Source: Planctomycetia bacterium (GTDB lineage Bacteria; Planctomycetota; UBA8108; SXIK01). Taken from it: a stretch of DNA of 64,000 bases. Both the position numbers and the translations under genes were made by a program. A model generated the notes under the pieces. The model worked only from the letters and a program-made list of their open reading frames with translations, was not told the origin of the DNA and ran no database searches. This document shows positions 7,704 through 16,099 of the stretch, piece after piece. The stretch's first letter is position 1, and each line of letters opens with the position of its first letter. The DNA is taken from NCBI GenBank assembly GCA_005772855.1, contig SXIK01000241.1, positions 1 through 64,000 on the forward strand. Direction: 5' to 3'.

Positions 7704-9178
7704 GGCGCTTCGGCGGCTGGTTGTGTTGCAACTCCCAATGCACCCACGGCGATCGTGACGGCGGTTCCGACGATGATCCAGTAGGGGTACGCCAACCCTG
7801 TTTGCTCGCACGCAAGTACCGCGGCAACACTCAGGAGCATTCCGGCCATGACGCTCTGGCCCGTGCCCCTCCGAGTGAAGATTCCAAGTGAGAAGGCTCC
7901 CAGCAGGGCGCCGTAGAAGTAGTTGAGGACCCGATACGCGAGATCGAGCACGTTCTTCTGGGATCCGCGAAAACCCAGAGCGATCAACACCAGGATGGCG
8001 CCCCAGGCGAGCGTCGTGACCCGTGAATAGAAGAGCGAGCGGGCTTCTGAGGGAACGGACCCTCTGCGCCGCTTCCAGGGCAAATAGAAGTCAGAGACAA
8101 CTGTGGAGGCGAGGGCATTCAGTACACTGGTGAAGCTCGAGACCGTTGCCGCCAGGAGGCCAGCCATCACAAAGCCACGGACTCCAGTCGGGAGTTCCTT
8201 CACAATGAACAGAGGAAAAAGGTGATCGAGATTGGCGGGTAGCACCGAGTCGGCCTCCTGGCTCCTGTGAAAGAAGTAAAGGCCGGTGCCCACGGCGAGA
8301 AAGAGAGCCATCAGGGGGAGAATCAGGAAGGCGCTCCCGAGCACACTGAGGATGCCTTCGCGGGAGTTCTTGCACGTTAACAGGCGCTGTGCGACGTCCT
8401 GGTCCGTTCCGTGTGTGGCAATGGTAAGGAAGAACCCGCCCAGCAGGCCTGCCAGGAGCGTGTTGTCGCGCAGGAGGTTCCAATCCACGACGATGAATCG
8501 TACCTTCGAGGAGAAGTCCGGCTGGTTCCAGATGCCGGAGGCCCCCCCGGGCAGCTCGAGGCCGAGGTAGGCGAGAGTGGCAACGCCGGCTGCCATGAAC
8601 GTCAGTCCCAGAAGGACGTCGGTCCAGACGACGGCGCGAATTCCGCCTGCCAGCGTGTAGATCGTTCCAAATGCACCGAGGAGCACGATCGCATGCTCGA
8701 TTGGAATCCCTGCTGCCACTTCGAGCGCGAGGCAGCCTGCATAGAGCCGCACGCCGCTGCCAATGACTCGGCCTGCAAGGAAGATGAGGGCGGCGGTGCA
8801 TCGCGCGCCGTCACCAAATCGTTGCTCCAGGTACCCGTAGACGGTCACGAGCTCCTGGCGGTAGAAGACATGGATGAAGAAGAATGCGAGGAAGATGCGG
8901 CCCAGGACAAGGCCCAAGACGAACTGGAGGAAGCTCCAGTCGCCTTCGAACGCCTTGCGGGGTGTGCCCATGAGCGTCACGGCGCTCGTCTCGGTAGCGA
9001 TGATGGACAATGACGCGGCCCACCATGGGAGCGAACGTCCACCGAGGAAGTAGTCGCGGGTCGAGGCCTGGCCTCGCGCTGAGCGTAAGCCGATCCAGGC
9101 GACAGCCGAGAAGTAGAAAATGACGACGATCCAATCGACGCTCAAGAGGCCAGCCTGCATTGCGGCCGAGTATAGCAT
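7661..9178 (-). CDS. Sodium:solute symporter (SSS family)
   Basis: Predicted 505-residue inner-membrane transporter with about 13 hydrophobic segments. Family features include the N-terminal YFLGGRSLPWWAASLSIIAT motif, which follows TM1 in SSS proteins, then GYLEQRFG, TDVLLGLTFM, GTDQDVAQRLLTCK and GFVMAGLLAATVSSFTSVLN. It would import a small solute with Na+; the substrate cannot be read from sequence. I prefer the ATG at 9176-9178, with GAAGGG upstream, over the ATG six codons later. The long upstream open frame is not typical protein. It is divergent from the selenoprotein gene. Confidence 0.9.
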   Translation of the reverse strand: MLYSAAMQAGLLSVDWIVVIFYFSAVAWIGLRSARGQASTRDYFLGGRSLPWWAASLSIIATETSAVTLMGTPRKAFEGDWSFLQFVLGLVLGRIFLAFFFIHVFYRQELVTVYGYLEQRFGDGARCTAALIFLAGRVIGSGVRLYAGCLALEVAAGIPIEHAIVLLGAFGTIYTLAGGIRAVVWTDVLLGLTFMAAGVATLAYLGLELPGGASGIWNQPDFSSKVRFIVVDWNLLRDNTLLAGLLGGFFLTIATHGTDQDVAQRLLTCKNSREGILSVLGSAFLILPLMALFLAVGTGLYFFHRSQEADSVLPANLDHLFPLFIVKELPTGVRGFVMAGLLAATVSSFTSVLNALASTVVSDFYLPWKRRRGSVPSEARSLFYSRVTTLAWGAILVLIALGFRGSQKNVLDLAYRVLNYFYGALLGAFSLGIFTRRGTGQSVMAGMLLSVAAVLACEQTGLAYPYWIIVGTAVTIAVGALGVATQPAAEAPQSKSEPEVGSSRE

Positions 9179-9364
9179 GCTGCCCTTCGGGCCACAGCGT
9201 CGTGCTACAAATTGCCCTGTCCCTTCCTGCCGTGTTGCTGAAGTCCGTATGCGGTGTTTCGTACCCCGCGATCTCCGTTTAGCTTTCTGGCCCGCCATTT
9301 GACTCACGGGCGTTCGCAGTCCTCGGAGGAAGTTGCCGGGTGGTCTCTGAAAGGCTCTTTCCGA

Positions 9365-9394
9365 CTGAAACTGGGGACTGCCCCGAGTTATACT
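9365..9394 (+). promoter_or_regulatory. Candidate promoter for the selenoprotein gene
   Basis: A CTGAAA -35-like and TATACT -10-like pair with an 18-bp spacer, about 55 bp upstream of the ATG at 9450. The spacer contains the small inverted repeat GGGG-ACTG-CCCC. Confidence 0.35.
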
Positions 9395-9449
9395 GCATAG
9401 TAAGAAGCATCCTTGAAAAGAAGGTCCCTTGCGCGAAGGAGTCAACGTT

Positions 9450-9683
9450 ATGCCCACTGCCAAGCCCAGCGTATCCATCGAATTCTGCATGCAGTGAAAC
9501 TACAAACCGCGCGCGGTCAGTCTGGCCGACGCCATTGACAGGAAGTTCAAGGTTCGTCCCCGGCTGATTGAGGGGAAAGGCGGTGTCTTCGAGGTCGTGA
9601 GCCAGGGAAACCTCATCTTTAGCAAGAAAGCCACGGGGCGATTTCCCGAGAATGAGGAGATCTTGGAGCTGCTCTCGAAGTGA
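9450..9683 (+). CDS. SelW-like (Rdx family) selenoprotein with in-frame UGA
   Basis: An ATG with an AAGGAG ribosome site 8 nt upstream opens 77 codons if the TGA at 9495-9497 (codon 16) is read as selenocysteine. The context is C13-M-Q-U16-N-Y, the CxxU redox motif of SelW/Rdx proteins. Downstream are the family's PRAVSLADAI, GGVFEVVSQG and FSKKATGRFPENEEI. All downstream codons stay in frame to the TGA at 9681. Proteins of this family are small thioredoxin-fold redox proteins. A conventional reading would give a 15-residue peptide and leave the conserved part untranslated. The required SelA/SelB/SelC/SelD genes are not in this window. Confidence 0.85.
9498..9532 (+). promoter_or_regulatory. 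Candidate bacterial SECIS hairpin
   Basis: Just downstream of the UGA, CGGTC (9514-9518) pairs with GGCCG (9524-9528) around a five-base loop AGTCT. GCG and CGC extend the stem with one bulged A. The apical loop begins 21 nt after the UGA, within the range reported for bacterial SECIS elements, and contains a GU. The pairing is my own reading, not a computed fold. Confidence 0.5.
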
Positions 9684-9706
9684 GAGGTCCGACGTGAGTC
9701 CCGGCT

Positions 9707-9859
9707 TGTACTCGTCGCGGCCATGACAGGGACAATCTTGACCAAGGCTTGTCCACCATCGGCGCCGGGGGTGCCCGGCGCATCTCGAGCGCCGAGGAGG
9801 GGGAAGACGGCGCCAGCCGGCCGGTTAAGGGGAGGTTTTCCTCCCCCGCGAGGAGTATA
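9707..9859. repeat. MITE-like repeat, family A (copy A1)
   Basis: The ends are TGTACTCGTCGCGG and CCGCGAGGAGTATA. The inner blocks ACCATCGGCGCCGG and GAGCGCCGAGGAGGGG recur at 19286-19441, 34561-34710 (inverted), 47255-47397 (inverted) and 58812-59149 (inverted). The right end contains GAGGAG, which sits 9 nt before the mutS2 ATG and so acts as its Shine-Dalgarno. Confidence 0.85.
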
Positions 9860-9861
9860 GG

Positions 9862-12000
9862 TTGATGAACGACTCCACCTGGCATGCGTTGCGGGTGCTC
9901 GAGTATGAGCGCATCCGTGAGATTGTGGGCTCCTATGCGACAACGGCGCTCGGCAAGGAGCTGGCCCGCACGATGACTCCACTGCGGGCTGCCGAGGCGA
10001 TCCGAAAACGCCTGGCGCAGACGGAGGAAATGCGGACGCTCCTCGGGCGTTCGAGGCTGCCTCTCGCGGGGATTCACGACGTTGCCCGGGGTATTGATGA
10101 TGCGATTGCTGCGGGGCGTCCGGGTGAGCCGGAGCTGCTATATCAAGTCGTCGAGCTTTCCAGGGCCGCGCTGAGCGTCCGCGAGACTCTCACCAGGAAC
10201 CCTTCGGAGTTGCCTGGGCTGGCAGACATCGGCCTGGGGCTTGATGACTTGCCAGTCTTGCGTGAAAACATTCTGGCTTGCATTGACCCCAGAGGCGGCG
10301 TGTGTGATAGCGCGACCGAGAAGCTCTTGGGGCTCCGGCGTGATGCGGAGCAGCTTCGCACTTCGCTTCGTTTCCGCGCCACACGGATTCTCTCGGACTC
10401 GAAGCTCCGTCCTGCCTTTCAGTCGGAAGGCCTTACCTTCAAGAATGATCGTTATCTACTTCCTGTGAAGGTGGAATACCGCTCCTGGATTCGTGGCTCC
10501 ATTCGTGACCGTTCGCAGAGCGGTTCGACTCTGTACGTCGAGCCGGAGGAGCTCACGCAGGAAGGTGACCGTCTACTCGATGTTCTCGAAGCTGAACGGG
10601 CCGAGGTAACTCGTGTCCTCTGGGAGTTGACCCGGCAGGTGATCGCGTCCAAGGAAACCTTGCAGGCGACGCAGGACCGCCTGGCGCTGGTCGATTTCGT
10701 TGCTGCCAAGGCCGCGTACGCCGGGGCTTTTGGGCTGGTAACTCCAGAGATCAACGAAACGGGTTGTCTGGATCTGCGGGAGGTACGGCATCCGTATCTG
10801 CTGTGGCTTGCGCGCGATCAGCGAAGAGACTTGAGGGACGTCGATCTGGAGGCTGCACGAGCACGTGTCGTGCCAATAGATTTGCGACTGGGCGAGAACT
10901 TCCAGATCCTGGTGATCACGGGACCCAACACGGGCGGAAAAACCGTGGTGTTGAAGACTGCCGGGCTCAGTGTGCTGATGGCCCTGAGTGGTCTGGCCAT
11001 CGCGGCAGCGCCGGGTTCCAGGGTGCCCTGCTATCACGATGTTTTTGCCGATATTGGGGACGAGCAGTCGATCGAACAGAGCTTGAGTACGTTTTCATCT
11101 CACTTGAAGCACGTGATGGAGATCCTCGAGAAGGCCGATGACCGTTCCTTGATCCTTCTCGACGAGGTGGGCGCTGGAACGGATCCTCTGGAAGGGGCGG
11201 CACTCGGCCGCGCGCTCCTTGACAGGTTCCTAGCGAAGGGCTGGAACGCGGTGATCACGACGCACATCGGCAGCTTGAAGGAACTTGCATATTCGAGGGA
11301 CGGGGTCGAGAACGCAGCGATGGAGTTTGACCCCCGAACCCTGCAGCCGACCTATCGGTTGCTCCTTGGCGTTCCAGGCAGCTCGAACGCCCTTCTTGTT
11401 GCCCGTCGAATCGGGCTCGACGGTGACATTCTCGAGGCTGCGGAGCGTGAAATGTCGCAGGTCGAGGAGCCCACCCGGGAGATTCTCGGCCGTATGGAAA
11501 AGTCTCGCAGGCGGGTTGAGAAGGAGCGGCGGAGAGCTGAACGTGTCCGACGCAGGGTGCAGGGGGAAGCCAAGGTTTATGGGGATCGCCTGCGGGAAAT
11601 TGAGGCGCTGGAGGATGCTCTCGAGTCCGAGGCTCAACAGGTCATCGACGACTCCATACGGGGAGCGAAGGAGCAGCTTGCGGCGCTAGTAGCGCAGCTC
11701 AAGAGTGTCCCCAAGACACACAAGGCGGTCGTCGATACACTTGCCGCAGAGATCGACCGGCTCCTCGTGAGCACGCCGCTCGGGGCAAGAAGAGAGGCCT
11801 TCGCCCGCTCGCTCAAGAAAGAAGACGAGGTATACATCCCGAAGTTTCGTGACAGGGCGAAAGTCAAGAAGACGGACAAGGGTGGTCGCAAGTTGACGGT
11901 GCTGCTCAACGGGATTTTGATGGAGATTGGTTTTGATGACGTGTCGTGGATTGTCGGGCCTGCAGCTTACGGGACGGCGGGGAGTGAAGGACTAAAGTGA
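9862..12000 (+). CDS. mutS2: MutS2 ATPase without Smr domain
   Basis: Predicted 712-residue MutS2, known for suppressing recombination or rescuing stalled and collided ribosomes. It has the N-terminal core/lever region, the ABC ATPase with Walker A GPNTGGKT and Walker B LILLDEVGAGTDPLEGAA, a long Arg/Glu-rich coiled coil (residues about 530-620) and a KOW-like C-terminal segment. The C-terminal Smr nuclease domain, which brings typical MutS2 to about 780 residues, is absent; the protein stops after GTAGSEGLK and overlaps the next gene by 4 nt. The start is the TTG at 9862 or ATG at 9865, both after GAGGAG supplied by repeat A1. Confidence 0.93.
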   Translation: MMNDSTWHALRVLEYERIREIVGSYATTALGKELARTMTPLRAAEAIRKRLAQTEEMRTLLGRSRLPLAGIHDVARGIDDAIAAGRPGEPELLYQVVELSRAALSVRETLTRNPSELPGLADIGLGLDDLPVLRENILACIDPRGGVCDSATEKLLGLRRDAEQLRTSLRFRATRILSDSKLRPAFQSEGLTFKNDRYLLPVKVEYRSWIRGSIRDRSQSGSTLYVEPEELTQEGDRLLDVLEAERAEVTRVLWELTRQVIASKETLQATQDRLALVDFVAAKAAYAGAFGLVTPEINETGCLDLREVRHPYLLWLARDQRRDLRDVDLEAARARVVPIDLRLGENFQILVITGPNTGGKTVVLKTAGLSVLMALSGLAIAAAPGSRVPCYHDVFADIGDEQSIEQSLSTFSSHLKHVMEILEKADDRSLILLDEVGAGTDPLEGAALGRALLDRFLAKGWNAVITTHIGSLKELAYSRDGVENAAMEFDPRTLQPTYRLLLGVPGSSNALLVARRIGLDGDILEAAEREMSQVEEPTREILGRMEKSRRRVEKERRRAERVRRRVQGEAKVYGDRLREIEALEDALESEAQQVIDDSIRGAKEQLAALVAQLKSVPKTHKAVVDTLAAEIDRLLVSTPLGARREAFARSLKKEDEVYIPKFRDRAKVKKTDKGGRKLTVLLNGILMEIGFDDVSWIVGPAAYGTAGSEGLK

Positions 12001-12863
12001 TAAAGCATTACACCGGGCTCCTGCTCGTGGGGCTGTTGTCGTGGACAGACGCTGGATGGACTCAGGAAGGCGGCAAGGACGCGAACAAACGCGCCGCTCT
12101 GGACTCGCAGGCCGGAGTCGATCCGGAGCAGGCACCTGCGAACGAAATGTTGGTTCCACACGGCAAGAAGGCGGGCAGAGATTCCCCCCCGCTGGACGCC
12201 GAGCACATTTGGGTCAAGTTCAAGGGCGACTGGCTCGGGTTTGGCAACTGGGCCCTGTTTCTGTCCATCGGGACTTCGATGCTCATGGCCGTCGCCCTCG
12301 CTGCGCTGATCGCTTATCACCCCCGAAGCTATGGCAAGGCCGCCACGCTCGAGGAGGTGGAGCAGCCGAAGATCTTTCTCATGTACGCCCTCGTTGGAGC
12401 CGTCGTGGCCCAGACCGTGAAGGCGTTCCCGGACATGGCACTCGTTGTCTTTGCCATTGGCGGCCTCTTTCGCTTTCGAACGGACACCGGCCAGGCGCGC
12501 GACACGGGGCGCGTCATTCTTGTCACCTGCGTGGGCCTTTGCTGCGGCCTCGGGATATACCCCGTCGGGGCAGTGGCTGTGGCTTTTGCATGGATCTTGA
12601 TTTACCTGCTCGAGGCGCGTGTGACCCACAAGGTGCTGGTCAAGGGCATTGAACCACCCATCCTTGCGCAGACGGCCGACGCCTACCGCGAGGTCCTCGT
12701 CGAAAACGGGTTTGTCATCATCAGTGAGAAGAAGAATGTGGTGAAGAAGCAGGCATCGTTCGTCTTTCGAGCCCCCGGGGAGTTCGACAGGGACGAGCTC
12801 GAGGGGCTATTCAAGGACATTCCGCCCAAGCTTCAGGGCGCGGTGGACTGGGAGTCGAGCTAA
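11997..12863 (+). CDS. DUF4956-like integral membrane protein
   Basis: Predicted 288-residue membrane protein. It starts at a GTG that overlaps the mutS2 stop (GTGA), with GAAGGA upstream, so the two are probably co-translated. There is an N-terminal signal-like helix, a charged linker, then four or five membrane helices (residues about 85-215). The segment VVFAIGGLFRFRTDTGQARD followed by a glycine-rich helix matches the conserved RFR...RD motif of the DUF4956/MgtC-like group. About 65 soluble residues form the C-terminus. The function is unknown. Confidence 0.7.
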   Translation: MIKHYTGLLLVGLLSWTDAGWTQEGGKDANKRAALDSQAGVDPEQAPANEMLVPHGKKAGRDSPPLDAEHIWVKFKGDWLGFGNWALFLSIGTSMLMAVALAALIAYHPRSYGKAATLEEVEQPKIFLMYALVGAVVAQTVKAFPDMALVVFAIGGLFRFRTDTGQARDTGRVILVTCVGLCCGLGIYPVGAVAVAFAWILIYLLEARVTHKVLVKGIEPPILAQTADAYREVLVENGFVIISEKKNVVKKQASFVFRAPGEFDRDELEGLFKDIPPKLQGAVDWESS

Positions 12864-12922
12864 CAACTCCTTGAACAAGTCATCGCGGTATTTCGCCTCG
12901 GCATAGCGTGCCGGGAGTTGTT
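12862..12922. terminator. Inverted repeat in a convergent spacer, possible bidirectional terminator
   Basis: AACAACTCC (12862-12870) is an exact inverted repeat of GGAGTTGTT (12914-12922), between the convergent DUF4956-like gene and bamA. The intervening 43 nt may fold further. No T-run follows, so factor-independent termination is uncertain. Confidence 0.35.
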
Positions 12923-12932
12923 GGACGCACCG

Positions 12933-15344
12933 TCAGAACGGTGCCCCGATCGTGAAGAGGAAGAGCCTTGTTTGGTCCTCGTCTTCTTTCTTCAGCGGTG
13001 CGCCAAGATAGAGGCCGATCGGCAGCGGCGACCCAAGAAAAGGGAAGTTGATGCGGATTCCGCCGCCCACTGCACAACGCATCTCGGAGAAGCTGAAGTC
13101 GCCGACTTCCCTCGAGACATTTCCGTAGTCCAGAAAGAAGACCCCACGGAGGATCTTCAGGAAAATCGGGAAGCTGTACTCGAGGTTCCCGTAGAGCATG
13201 CCATCGCCGCCGATGGGGTCGTTCCCCTCATGGGGGCCCAGGCCCCTGAAGCGAAAACCTCGGACGGTGTTGGCGCCCCCCAGGAAGAACCGCTCGAAGA
13301 TGGGAATCGAGTCGTTTGAATCTTGCGGCTCAATCACACCGACCCGGTTCACGAGGGAGATTACATGGTGCATCGACGTGGTTCCGCTGCCCTGTGTGTA
13401 GAGCGACCAATAAAATTCATTCGAAAGCTCCAGTTTGTGGAAGTCAACCTCGCCGCCGAGCACGCCGCCACCGTACTCATATTCGATTCCACTCAAGGTG
13501 CCTTCGTAGTTACCCTCCAGGTATTCGAAGAGGCGCTTGTCGTACGACACGCCGGTGCTTGCGGCAACAATGGAGGTGAAACCCTCAGCGAGAAATGCAT
13601 CGGTGGGGGCACTGCTCTCCACCCGGGAGATCTGGACCTCTTCGAGCCGGCTCCCGAGCGAAAAGACGAAGTCTCGGTCGAAATCGAAGGCATGAGACAG
13701 GCGAGGGTTGAAAGTGGCCCGGTCCTCGTCGTAATCGGGGCGCAGGATTGTCAGCTTGGAAGCCGACAGAGTCAGCGCGTTCCGGGTGTCGAACAGGTAG
13801 GGCTCGACAACCGTGAAACGATAGAGCGAGCGTCGCGTGCCGGGCTGTGCCTGAATGCTAAGAGTCTGGCCAGCTCCCGTAAACGACTCCTGTAGTTCGG
13901 TAAGCGAGAACGAATCGGGCAGGTCGGTGATGTCGAAGTTGCGCTTGATGATACTGAAATTACCGATCACTCCAAACCCGCTCGTGACGCCGAAACCGAT
14001 GATGAGCCGTCCGCTTTGTTCCTCTTCAATCTTTACAACGACCGTCTTGTCGTTGGGGGAGGATCCGTTCTCGTAGGAGTAGTCCACGGATTTGAAAATC
14101 AGAAGGCGATTCAAGTTCGAGCGGCTCTTTGCCAGGACGGACCGATCGATCTTCTCTCCCGGGTAGAACTCGAGCTCCCGCCGAATGACGTTGTCCCTGG
14201 TTTTCTCATTTCCTTCGATCTTTATCTCCTCCACGTACACCTCGCTGGACTCGTCGATCTCAAGCTTCATGTGGACATCGTGCCCCGAGACGGAGACCTG
14301 CGGCTTCGCAGTTACCTTGGCGAAAATGTAGGCGCGGTCGCCGTAGTAATTCTTGATCTCCTGTTGATCCTTTTGGAGCACGTCAGCGTTGAACGGCTGG
14401 CCAGGGATGGCGCTGGTGAGGGCGAGGAGCGTCTGCTCGGAGAACACTGCATTTTTTGCGAATCGGTACCCGCGAAATGTGTACTGAGAGCCTTCTCGGA
14501 TGCGAATAGTGACGGTCATGTGCTGCTTGGCAGCGTCCAGCGCAACATCGTACGCCTCCGCCTTGGCGTCAAAGTAACCGAAGCGGCGGTAGTAGTTCAT
14601 GAGGTTGATGAGGTCATCCCCCAGGGCTTCGCTGCTGTAAAATCCAGGCCGCACGAGGCCCAAAAACCAGAAGTCCTTCTCGCGCGTCGTGAGGAGACTC
14701 AGCAACGTCCCCGAGCTGAAAGCCTTGTTGCCGACGAATCTGACCTCCCGAATGCGGACTCGCGTGCCTTCTTCAATCAGAAAAGTTACTCGAACCCCGA
14801 GGGCTGATTCACGAATCTCGGTGCTTACGTCAGCAAATAGGTGTCCCGCCTCGAGATACTTTTCGAGGACAAGCTCCCGGTCCCTCTGGAGGCTGGCTTC
14901 GCTGAAGAGGCCGCCTGGTTTGGTGTCGAGGTCTGGCTTGATCTTGCCTTCGCCAAGCGCTTTGCGGCCTTGAAGCTCGACGGACTGTACCAGGGGACGT
15001 TCCTCAACCACGAAGGTGACAGCCACTCCGTTCTCGATCTCGGTAACCTGTGGTGGATCCACCCTGCGGAACTTTTTCGTTGCGTAGAGGCCACCCGTTT
15101 CGAGACTTACCTTACGAGGGTCGTACGGCTCGCCGATGCGTATTTTCAGGCTTTCCAGTATCTTGGCTTCAGACTCCCGCTGCAGGCCCTGAATTGTGAT
15201 CTGCCGGATCGTGCGGTCTCGGGGTTGCGAATCCTGCCCGATCGTGGCCCCCTGGCTCGCCAGAAGGAAGAGGGTGACGCCGAGCATGGAAAGTGGTTGA
15301 TGTTTGTGCGCGGCTACGCCGCCTTTCCCTCTCTGAAATTGCAT
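12933..15344 (-). CDS. bamA: Outer-membrane assembly factor BamA (Omp85)
   Basis: Predicted 803-residue outer-membrane protein. The ATG at 15342-15344 precedes a signal sequence (SMLGVTLFLLASQGATIG). Roughly residues 40-400 hold repeated POTRA domains, for example IRQITIQGL, VQSVELQGRKAL and VEEIKIEGNEKTRDNVIRRE. The C-terminal half is a beta-barrel with the family motif VRGFRFRGLGP. The last residue is phenylalanine, as in most outer-membrane barrels. It inserts barrel proteins into the outer membrane and so implies a diderm cell. It is divergent from the DUF2203 gene. No clear Shine-Dalgarno was seen; an inner ATG at 15287 is a weaker alternative. Confidence 0.93.
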   Translation of the reverse strand: MQFQRGKGGVAAHKHQPLSMLGVTLFLLASQGATIGQDSQPRDRTIRQITIQGLQRESEAKILESLKIRIGEPYDPRKVSLETGGLYATKKFRRVDPPQVTEIENGVAVTFVVEERPLVQSVELQGRKALGEGKIKPDLDTKPGGLFSEASLQRDRELVLEKYLEAGHLFADVSTEIRESALGVRVTFLIEEGTRVRIREVRFVGNKAFSSGTLLSLLTTREKDFWFLGLVRPGFYSSEALGDDLINLMNYYRRFGYFDAKAEAYDVALDAAKQHMTVTIRIREGSQYTFRGYRFAKNAVFSEQTLLALTSAIPGQPFNADVLQKDQQEIKNYYGDRAYIFAKVTAKPQVSVSGHDVHMKLEIDESSEVYVEEIKIEGNEKTRDNVIRRELEFYPGEKIDRSVLAKSRSNLNRLLIFKSVDYSYENGSSPNDKTVVVKIEEEQSGRLIIGFGVTSGFGVIGNFSIIKRNFDITDLPDSFSLTELQESFTGAGQTLSIQAQPGTRRSLYRFTVVEPYLFDTRNALTLSASKLTILRPDYDEDRATFNPRLSHAFDFDRDFVFSLGSRLEEVQISRVESSAPTDAFLAEGFTSIVAASTGVSYDKRLFEYLEGNYEGTLSGIEYEYGGGVLGGEVDFHKLELSNEFYWSLYTQGSGTTSMHHVISLVNRVGVIEPQDSNDSIPIFERFFLGGANTVRGFRFRGLGPHEGNDPIGGDGMLYGNLEYSFPIFLKILRGVFFLDYGNVSREVGDFSFSEMRCAVGGGIRINFPFLGSPLPIGLYLGAPLKKEDEDQTRLFLFTIGAPF

Positions 15345-15612
15345 AAGGCGAACGGTGTAAGGGAGACTCCTGACCAAGTCAAGCCCGGGGGCGAAAACGT
15401 ACCATTCATGGACGATGGAGCGATTCCCTGGATCCTGGCTCTTACCCGGGAATTCCCAGGAGCCTTCCTGTCGCAGAAAACTTGGGAGTTTGCTGGTTTC
15501 AACTGCAGTGGATGAGTCCAAGATCCGAGGCGGCATGCCCATTGCTCCTCTGCCTCTCATAAAGTGACGCCCCCAAGAACGTAGATCCCCCAAAAATCTC
15601 GCCGAGGCTTGC

Positions 15613-16068
15613 ATGGAGTCCAAATTGATATCGATTGAAGAAGCAAACAGGATGCTGCCACTTCTGCGTCAGATCGTCGGCGACATCATGACAAACTGGG
15701 AGCGCATCATCTATCAGCGCACCGAGCTTGAGTGCCTGGAGAAGGGGATCGATTCCACAGATGGAATCACAGATCCTCCCTCGAGGGCAGACGCACTTCA
15801 GAACTTGAAGCAGGATCTCAACTCCCTGATTGATCGCATTAACAACTACATTCGAGAAGTGGAGGATTTGGGCTGCTTCGTCGAGGAGTTCAAGAGAGGA
15901 ATTATCAACTTCCCCTCGCTTCACAACGGCAGGAAGGTCTTCCTGTGCTGGAAGCCAGACGAGCCCAATGTCTGCCACTGGCACGAACTCGACGAAAGCT
16001 TCAACGACAGAGTGCGGATCCGGGACGTGGGTGAGTTTCTTTACCACAAGCCCCGGGTCCAGGGCTGA
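15613..16068 (+). CDS. DUF2203 family protein
   Basis: Predicted 151-residue cytoplasmic protein matching DUF2203: N-terminal ISIEEANRMLPLLRQIVGDI, a helical middle, then GCFVEEFKRGIINFP and VFLCWKPDEPNVCHWHELDE near the C-terminus. The conserved Trp/His/Glu cluster suggests ligand or metal binding, but no function is established for the family. It is divergent from bamA and convergent with yebC. Confidence 0.85.
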   Translation: MESKLISIEEANRMLPLLRQIVGDIMTNWERIIYQRTELECLEKGIDSTDGITDPPSRADALQNLKQDLNSLIDRINNYIREVEDLGCFVEEFKRGIINFPSLHNGRKVFLCWKPDEPNVCHWHELDESFNDRVRIRDVGEFLYHKPRVQG

Positions 16069-16099
16069 GAGCCGACAAAGTACTGAGCACGCAGCCGGG

